Source of the DNA: Urophycis tenuis
Taxonomy: Eukaryota > Chordata > Actinopteri > Gadiformes > Phycidae
Direction of reading: 5' to 3'
DNA: 64,000 bases
NCBI GenBank assembly: GCA_036785325.1
Contig: JAXIVH010000159.1
Coordinates: forward strand, 287,190 to 351,189
Shown here: positions 10,864 through 20,500 of the stretch, piece after piece
How positions within the stretch are numbered: position 1 is the stretch's first letter
Layout: every line of letters starts with the position of its first letter
The notes under the pieces: generated by a model
The model's input: only the letters and a program-made list of their open reading frames with translations
What the model was told of the DNA's origin: nothing
Databases searched by the model: none
Position numbers and translations under genes: made by a program

Positions 10864-11528
10864 GTGTTTCATGATGAACTGGCAGTGAGGGGTTCGTCAT
10901 GATCTCAAACTCCCTCCTCTGATTGGTGCTAGCATACCCTCCCCCGACTGCTGATTGGTCTGATGATACCGTGTACGATTAGCACGAGGTGGCTAAGTGT
11001 TCCGTAGCGTTACCTGTGTTGTTAATGTGTTGCCTTCGAAGTTTGTCACGGGTGAGAAATGTGATTGTTAGCCCATTGATTATGTTCTCTATTCACAATC
11101 ATTGGGAGTTTAGGAAACATGTAAACGTATTGACCCGCCCTTGATTGTCATTTATATTCGTTTTGATAATGTTATGTTTGTTAGGGTGTGACTACCTGTA
11201 TGTGTTACTGCAAAGAAAAGAAGTAACCTTGAATTTCCCCACAGGGATCAATAAAGTATCTTTATGATAATAATAAAGTTCTTTATTCATACTCTGGAGG
11301 ATTTGGCCTAAACTGGTGTTCTGGCCGACACTGTTGAAGAAGAAGAATGACTCTTTTTACTCTTTGTAGATAATTCCTGTAAGCTATAGTGTATGAGAAC
11401 TCGGAGCATAAATTGTCATAATATTCCTACTATCTCCACTATAATATGGTGATTAGGTTAGAGATGGTTCGATATTCGGTGAGAGGTGGTTCTCTCCATT
11501 AACACGCCTTTCCCCCAACCGTCCTCAG
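10864..11528. other. upstream region of calcrl
   Basis: No ORF is recognised. A stretch at 11365-11413 repeats 10147-10200 in the same orientation. AATAAAG words occur near 11250-11280. A TTTCCCCCAACCGTCCTCAG acceptor directly precedes the first coding exon at 11529, so at least one upstream non-coding exon is expected. Confidence 0.5.
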
Positions 11529-14500
11529 AGTTGCCATGACAACCAGAGCAGCGACGGCGTCTCTGCTGCTGATGTGGCTTTCCCTCAGCAGCCTGGTAAA
11601 CATGGCCGACAGAACTGAAATATATTTTTACAAGAAATAACAGACAACTCAATAAGTGTATGCAAGAGGTTTGGTTTCTTTAAAGTTTAGTGTGTGTGTA
11701 TGTGTGCCCGTGCATGCGATGTGTCCCACAACCCAGCCGCCCGCCATGGCAACCCCAGAGTCCAACGCCATGGCAACCCCAGAGTCCAACGCCACGGAGA
11801 CCAGACAGACGCACCACCACCACAAAATCGATAAATTGCGCAGCCAGATCGCCACCGCTCAGTACGAGTGCTTCCAGCGAATACTGAAGGAGTCCGGCCC
11901 CAGAACAACAGGTATGCAATGTCACACACGCATCTTCGCTACAACACACACAGATCACTACAACACACACAGATCACTACAACATACTCACAGACATCAC
12001 TACAACACACACACATCACTACAACACACACGCATAACTACAACACACACACATCACTACAACACACACACACATCACTACAACACACACGCATCACTAC
12101 AACACACACACACATCACTACAACACACACACACACATCACTACAACACACACACATCACTACAACACACACTACAACACAGAAACATTACTACAACACA
12201 CACGCATCACTACAACACACACACATCACTACAACACACACACACATCACTACAACACACACACATCACTACAACACACATGCATCACTACAACACACAC
12301 ACGCATCACTACAACACACACACACATCACTACAACACACACGCATCACTACAACACACACACATCACTACAACACACACACACATCACTACAACACACA
12401 CACATCACTACAACACACACACACATCACTACAACACACACACATCACTACAACACACACTACAACACAGAAACATTACTACAACACACACGCATCACTA
12501 CAACACAGAAACATTACTACAACACACACGCATCACTACAACACACACACATCACTACAACACACACACACATCACTACAACACACACACATCACTACAA
12601 CAAACATGCATCACTACAACACACACACGCATCACTACAACACACACACATCACTACAACACACACACACATCACTACAACACACACACACACACACATC
12701 ACTACAACACACACACGCATCACTACAACACACACACACACACACACATCACTACAACACACACACGCATCACTATAACACACACACACATCACTACAAC
12801 ACACACACATTCATCACTACAACAAACACATGCATCACTACAACACACACATCACTACACCACACACATCACTACAACACATACGCATCAATACAACACA
12901 CACATTCATCACTACAACACACACGCATCAATACAACACACACACATTCATCACTACAACACACACATCACTACAACACACACCCATCAATACAACACAC
13001 ATGCATCACTACAACAAACACACATTACTACAACACACACATCACTACAACACACACATTCATCACTACAACACACACATCACTACAACACACACGCATC
13101 ACTACAACACACACAGATCACTACAACACACACGCATCACTACAACACACACACATCACTACAACACAGACACATCAATACAACACACACATACATCACT
13201 ACAACACACATGCATCACTACAACACACATGCATCACTACAACACACACGCATCACTACAACACACACACATCACTACAACACACATACACATCACTACA
13301 ACACACATACACATCACTACAACACACACTCGCATCACTGCAACACAGATGCATCACTACGTCTTGCCACTTTAATCAATCGTTGTAACTTGGCACTTAG
13401 TCAGAGATGTTGTATACTAGCAATGGTTAATCTGGCAATTGAAATGTTTGAAACTTGTTCTGGTGTCTTTCTTACTGTATTAGCAGCAATGAAATGTTTC
13501 ACCTTCTTATGACAAATGTACTCTTTGTAAGTCGCTTTTGGGCAAAAGCGTCTTCTAAATGTAAATTTAAATGTAAATAGTGAGTAATGCATGTGGTTAT
13601 TAGCTGTAGTAATCATGTATATTATACTTGTTATAGTTAATAATATTCATACACAGTATATAAAATATGTATGTGTATACTGTATTTTATACAAGTTATA
13701 CTAGAGTTGCAGTGCAGTTATACTAGTTAAGGAACAGTTACAACATAAGTCACACTAGTTACAGTACAGTGATACTACAGTGTTACTATGTGTGTACTAT
13801 GTGTGTACTATGTGTGTACTATGTGTGCTCCAGGGCTGGTGTGCAACAGGACCTGGGATGGCTGGCTGTGTTGGGACGAGACGGCCGCCGGCTTCACCAC
13901 AGAGCAGCACTGTCCTGACTACTTTCAAGACTTTGACCCTAAAGGTCCCCTCCTCCTCCTCCTCTTTCTCTTCCTGCTCCTCCTCTTTCTCCTACTCCTC
14001 TCCTCCCTGCTTCCTCCTCCTCCTCCTACTTTTCCCACTCCACTAAACGGTGAACCTCGTGGTCTCGTCTGACAGAGATGGTCTTCAAGGTGTGTGCGGA
14101 GGACGGCCAGTGGTGGCGCCACCCGCTGAGCAACAGGACGTGGACCAACTACACCACCTGCCAGAGCCAAAGCATGCAGGGTCACACGGTACGCCCCAGG
14201 CCCCGCCCCCATCTGGTCCCGGTCACAGAAACAGGACATGGACTATGAACTGGGGAAGGTTGTCCTAGGTCCAAGGTGCTCCAGTGCAAAGCATTCTCAT
14301 CACACGTCCGTGGTGTGTCCCCCTCGTGTGTCCCCTTCTCTCTCGTCCTCCAGACGGCGATGAATCTCTTCTACCTGGCCCTGATTGGCCACGGGCTGTC
14401 CCTGACCTCACTACTCGTTTCCCTGGCCATATTCTTCTACTTCAAGTAAGTCGCTAACAACGGCTGACACCTCCTGTATGCTCATAAATACATGCATTTA

Positions 14501-17500
14501 AATCTAAATCTAAATTTAAATAAAAATAGAAATGTACATTTAATGTGTACTATACATTATAATACATATAATGTATTGAATTACGTGCATGGACTTGACA
14601 CACAGAGTTTCTGGCTTGTCACAGCTACAAGAGGTGGTGTTCTGGAGGTCAGGGGGTCAAGAGGTCAGGGGGTCAGGATGTCAGGAGGTCAAGGAATGCT
14701 TCGATGCAGTTAGTGGGTGAGGCAATAGGGCCGGTCAGGGGGAAAGTTTTACCTCGGCCAAGCTAAACAACGTCTCAACGCGCTGACGGATTGGATGGCG
14801 GTCCGTTCCTGAACAATGGAACAATTGCGGAGATGATGAGGAGGAACCGGGAACCAAGAAGCGACATCTCAACAAATACTTCCTCAGTGGTTTTAAACAA
14901 ACCAGGGGGGCACCCGGACTGCGGTGAGTCACCCCCCCGGTCTGGAGAGTGCAAGGCTTGGCTTGGGTGCCCCATGTTTGAATGGTATAGCAATGATGTG
15001 GAATAGACACGTTGAGAATAGAAACATATAGTCCATGAGCCAGGGCCCCACCTGAGGGGACAAAGTCTAGTACTAGTAGTAGTTCTACACCCCTAGTACT
15101 AGAAAAATAATGATAGCATTGCAGGGGTGGTAGCAAAATCACTTATTTCAGCTCATGAAATTACTAACCCCCTAAGATAAATTGTGTTTTTGGAATCTGG
15201 TGTATATCTGCTTTAGGCTCATGGTAGGGATGTTATCAATATGCTTGGTATACTTTAAACCAGAGATAACACACATTTTCTCACAATTTCCACCTAAACT
15301 GTATAATTTTTTTTTTAATCCCTGGGGCATGAAAGGACACCAGGGACACAAAACTCAACTTCAATATTCAAGGTACTCTGATGATTCAGAAAATGTACAA
15401 TATACCCATATTATTTATTTGTGAGAGCCTTAAATTAGACTTGCGAAGCACAAGTCTTCAAAATAGAATGGAGCCAATATAAAGGACAAATAGAATACCC
15501 TATTGGTCCAGGGCCAAATGGCCTATTTATTAAGGTACAATTGTAATAAAAAGTAGTTGTTTCAATTGTGTTTTTAACATAACCCTTGTAAGTGGTTTAA
15601 CAAAATGTTTCTATCATGTATTTTGATATTCACCAACTTTCAGTTAGAATGTCAGAAAGTAGCTCATGGAGTAGCTCATAGCGTCATGATGGATTTTGAC
15701 AGTTTGACAAGGTTTTGTCAGTTTTGTGAAAAGATCGTTGGTTCAGTTGACTGGTTATAACAACACTACCAACTATGCCATCTTCAATCAACTTCCAATG
15801 AGTTCCAGGGGTATTAAATGTAAGTACAAAATACCTATTCTCTTGTGTGCTTGTGAATTAATGGGGAATAGACAGAGGGAGATTATACCTATAGCTGTAC
15901 CTGTAACAGTAGCTGTTAATGTTAGCTTGGTGTTTTTTGCAGGCTAGCTAGCTTGCAGGTTAAACAGTGTAATAGTAACTGCTACAGTGCAGGCTAGCTG
16001 GCTACATCAGTTGGACATCTTCCAACATTTCCAAGAGGATGTAAGTGACATCAAGTTAAGCTTATGTTATGACGGGTTGGGTTTAAGTAATGTCAAGTAA
16101 CAAACCCTTTCCTTTTCAACACAATTGTTCATTAACCATTCATTAAGTTACTGTGATGGTGGGAAATTGCACAATATAACTGAGTAGAGGAGATTTAGAT
16201 GGATTCAGAATGGACAGCTAGTACAAAGAATCCGAAGTGTGTATCATACATCATGAAGCATCAAAAGAAGATGTTGAAATCTTTGGTCTTAAAGACTATG
16301 CATCCTGGAAAGCATTGCTTGACACAGCCAAAGTGAGATACTATGCCCCTATTACACATGTTGCTAAAGACTTTGGAGAAGTGGTCCAAAGAATCCACTA
16401 TCACAGAAAATGCTGGAGCCTCTTCTCAATGAAAAGAGAATTAAAGACTCTGAAATTGAATGCCACAGAAAACATTACATATGAAGCTGGAGAGAATAGC
16501 CTACAAAAAAGACCAAGTAGGAGATCTTCAATCTGCATTTTTTTGTAATATAGAGAAGTTTGTAAAGGGCTCCAAGTCAAGGGAAAATCTCAAGCTGTAA
16601 CATTAAATGCTGACCAAACACAAAGAATGTGCCACCCAAAAATGAAATGAAAAGATTCTAGCAGTAACAAGTAGAGATGTAATTGCTGCAGAGGCCCTCT
16701 ATCATTGTTCATGCTATAAGGGGTAGACAGGAATCAAGAAAAAGGAGCTCAAGAACCAAGATAACTAGGTCTGACATGTACTGTTTTTATTTATTTATTG
16801 TGATGTTCATTGTATTTTATTGTATGTCTGTTATATGTGCAACTTTTTATGGCGGCCTTCTTGGCCAGGGCTCCTTCAAAAAAGAGACTTGTTCTCAAAG
16901 GACTTCCCTGGTAAAATAAAGGATAAACAAAATAACGATGCAGGAACAGATGGTGATGAAGAGTATAAAAGGATTGAAAGGGAAGCCTATAAAGACCTTT
17001 TTGTGTATATCAGAAGTGATATCATACCGAAAACAGTTGTGCAGGTCACTTCTTTGGCCACAAAGCTCACATCATTCATGCTATCTGGTGGAATTACAAG
17101 CCTGCGGGATTCAACAAAGAAGAACATTTGAAGGATGCTTGAAAATGAGCTGGGAAATTCTGGCGATATATTTCCAGATGACAGAGCCAAATTGCTGATG
17201 GTTCCTCAAACTGAAGGGATGAATGAATGGAGGAAGCCAGAATACAGAGAAAATTCTACGTACAGAGAAGACTCTTCAATGTCAACTGGAAGCAGATGGA
17301 CGACTACTTCTTCATGGCGCCCATCAGAGGGATGTCTGTTCAGAAGACACAGCTCAGGTACCACCTTTTCCGTGCAAAGAAAGGTGAAATCAAGAGTCAT
17401 CAACTCCCACTGTGCAAGGATAGCTTGAGGCAACACACACTGCGAGCTAACTATCAGGCTGGTATTTGGAGAAGATGTTTAGAAAAGTGCCAAGCCCTCT

Positions 17501-20500
17501 TGGCAGAGGATGGAAGATGGAGACAGAGGAGGAAGGTGAACAGTTGGTGCTGCACTGGATGGAAGGCCAGCCAGCATCTGAAGCTGTCCTGGATCTACTC
17601 ACCTGCAACTGCACAAAAATGCACAAATGTTCACTCGCACGATGTATGTGTCTTGCAAATGGCCTCAGGTGCATAGACATGTGTAAACTGACAGAGTGTG
17701 AAAACCAGCCGACCTGTGTAGAATGGTCAGATGAAGACAAGGACGACATGGAAAATGATGATGATTAGATGATAAAATAATGGACAAACCAGTCTTTGAT
17801 TAAATATATTCACTTTACAACCTGTTTCTTTATTGCCTCTTACAACTAATAGGGCTCTATCCTAGTTGTCCATTCTATTGGCTCTATTCTGCTTTGAAGA
17901 CTTAGACTGGTTGCACAAGTCTAATTTAAGGCTCACAATCACCTCTCACAAATAAATAGTATGGGTATATTATGCATTTTCTGAATCATCAGAGTGCCTT
18001 GAGTATTGAAGTTGTTGAGTTTTGTGTCCCTGATGTTCCTTCATGCCCCAGGGATAAAATAAACCATACAGTTTAGGTGGAAATTGAGAGAAAATGTGTT
18101 ATTTCCGGTTTATACCTCGCCAAAAAACAATGATAGCATTTGTCCCCCGATGATACCGATCAACCCCACTGGCTCATGCACTAATAGCCAACAAACAGTC
18201 TTCATTTATTCATTTTCACATATTGAGGGCATTTAGCAGACACTTTTATCCAAAGTGACCTACAAAGAGTCCATTTGTCATAAGAAGGTGAAACATTTCA
18301 TTGCTGCTAATACAGTAAGAAAGACACCAGAACAAGTTCTAAGCATTTCAATTGCTAGGTTAAGCATTGCTAATATACACTATGCCATTATTCATAAATA
18401 CATTATGATTATAATTTTTCATCGTTCTTACTTCAACACTGTTCTGGGGTATAAAGACACTGTGAATGTAGTCTGTATGGTGGACATCTCTCTCTCTCTC
18501 TTTCACTCTTCCCCTCACACGCAGACTCAAACCCAGTGTCTCTCTCTCTCTCCCCCTAACACACAAACTCAAACACCATGTCTCTCTCTCTTTCTCTTTC
18601 TCTCTCTCTCTTGCACTCTTGTTTGCAGAACTCTCAGCTGCCAGAGGATCACACTGCACAAGAACCTGTTCTTCTCCTTCGTGTTGAACTCCGGCATCAC
18701 CATCGTCTGGTTCACCACCGTTAACAACCAACATGACCCCATGCAGAGCAACCCTGTGGGTGTAACAGCAGGCAGCAGGCCCACCCCTGCATGCGGGGGG
18801 GTGCTTCGTTCACCTCTGGGAAGGGGGGAATCATGGCAGCACACATCAGTACCAAAAAACTACAAACTACAAAATGTTGGAAGTATGGTCGAGAGAGAGG
18901 GGAAGACGTGCATGCAAAATGACTGTAGGGGCTAGGAAACGAGCCTGGGCCCACTGTCAAGGACCAAGCCTTGAATGGTACACGCTCTACTGGGGGCTTC
19001 TGCCAATAAGAAAGTAATTTTAAGTCAGACAGAGCTAGAGAGGTTGTGATTGGTCTTGTCCAGAGCCCAGATGAGCTACAGAGGCTGTGATTGGTTCGTG
19101 TCCATTACCCAGTTGAGCTACAGAGGCTATGATTGGTTCGTGTTCAGTACCCAGGTGAGCTACAGAGGCTGTGATTGGTTTGTGTGCCTAGGTGAGCTCT
19201 AAAGGGCATGCGATTGGTTTTGTGTCCCCCAGGTGAGCTGCAAGGTGATCATGTTCATCCACCTCTACCTGATGAGCTGCAACTACTTCTGGATGCTGTG
19301 TGAGGGCATCTACCTGCACACGCTGATTGTGGTGGCCGTGTTTGCTGAGCAACAGCACCTGTTGTGGTACTACCTGCTAGGATGGGGTGAGAACATTTTT
19401 TTTTTGCCAATACTTTACAACCCATGACCTCACGTGGGACCAACCCCTGGGATAAACCTATTATGATTATTATTATGATGGGGGGGGGGGGGGTTATCTA
19501 ATGGAATGAGGTAGGAGCTATTAATCTGACGTGATACCGCGGCGACATTGGGGTTATACCAGGGGTTAGGCTCGGATAAAAAGTTTGTAGGTTGGAGTCC
19601 CCCAATGTCCACAGTCTACCTGTAGGCGTACTAAAGACGCCATGAAGCCTACCTTCAAGCAATGACCTGAGACCCTGCCCCAGGGTCCAAAAAATGATGC
19701 TGTGGCACGTCACCGTTGAAACGGGACGGTGTTTCGGAACCCGTCTGTAATGCGGCTCGCTTGGGGTCTCGCAGGGTTCCCGCTGGTGCCCACGCTAATC
19801 CATGCCGTGGCGCGCTTCTGCTACAACAACGACACGTGAGTCCTCCGGGATCGACACATGTTCCCTCGACAGATCCTTAGTAGCACACAAACTGGTGGCT
19901 GGTCTCCATGTCCACCTCAAGTCTGGATGTCGTAAGGCTAGGCATGGAAAGTGTTAATGTTGGTACTGGGTCTGCGTCCTACCCTGTTCTGATCCAACGT
20001 GTGTGTGTGTGGCGCACTCTCTCAGATGTTGGATCCGCTCGGACACCTCCCTGCTCTACATCATCCACAGTCCGATCTGCGCGGCGTTACTGGTAAGCAC
20101 TGGAGCCTCGGCATTATGAACACTTTTTACCATCAGGGTTTTTGGGGTAGTTTAAATGCGTGGCTTAGCGCCTACATAGTCTAAAACCCTTAACCCTGGC
20201 ACCTAGCATTGGCCACTTCTCCAATGCCCAGCCTAGCCTAGCGCCTACATAGGCCGTCTAGGATAAGATAAGATAAGACTTTATTAATCTCCAAAGGGAA
20301 ATTGGGTTGCCTAAGCAGCCGGGGTACATAGAAATACAATACAAAAAATAAAAATAAATTAAAATATCAAAAATACGGTGCCCCCGAAGTGACATGAGGA
20401 AAAAAGTTTGCAATAGAAAGTCGAGATCTCGAGGTTCAAAGCCCAGATCTTGCAATGTTTTTTTTTTTTCTCACTTTTTTTTTTTTTCTCATGTCACTTC

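Noticed and set aside
5800..11500. ZSWIM2, which lies between FAM171B and CALCRL in mammals
   Set aside because: No SWIM, RING or ZZ cysteine patterns were seen. The only exon-like block (7249-7461) lacks them.
11938..13365. CRISPR-like repeat/spacer pattern
   Set aside because: Units are near-identical simple sequence without unique spacers, within an intron of a vertebrate gene.
11656..13512. 618- and 506-codon His/Thr/Tyr/Asn-rich frames
   Set aside because: They are translations of the intronic CA-rich array. Real calcrl exon 2 occupies only the first part of one of them, and its donor at 11912 precedes the array.
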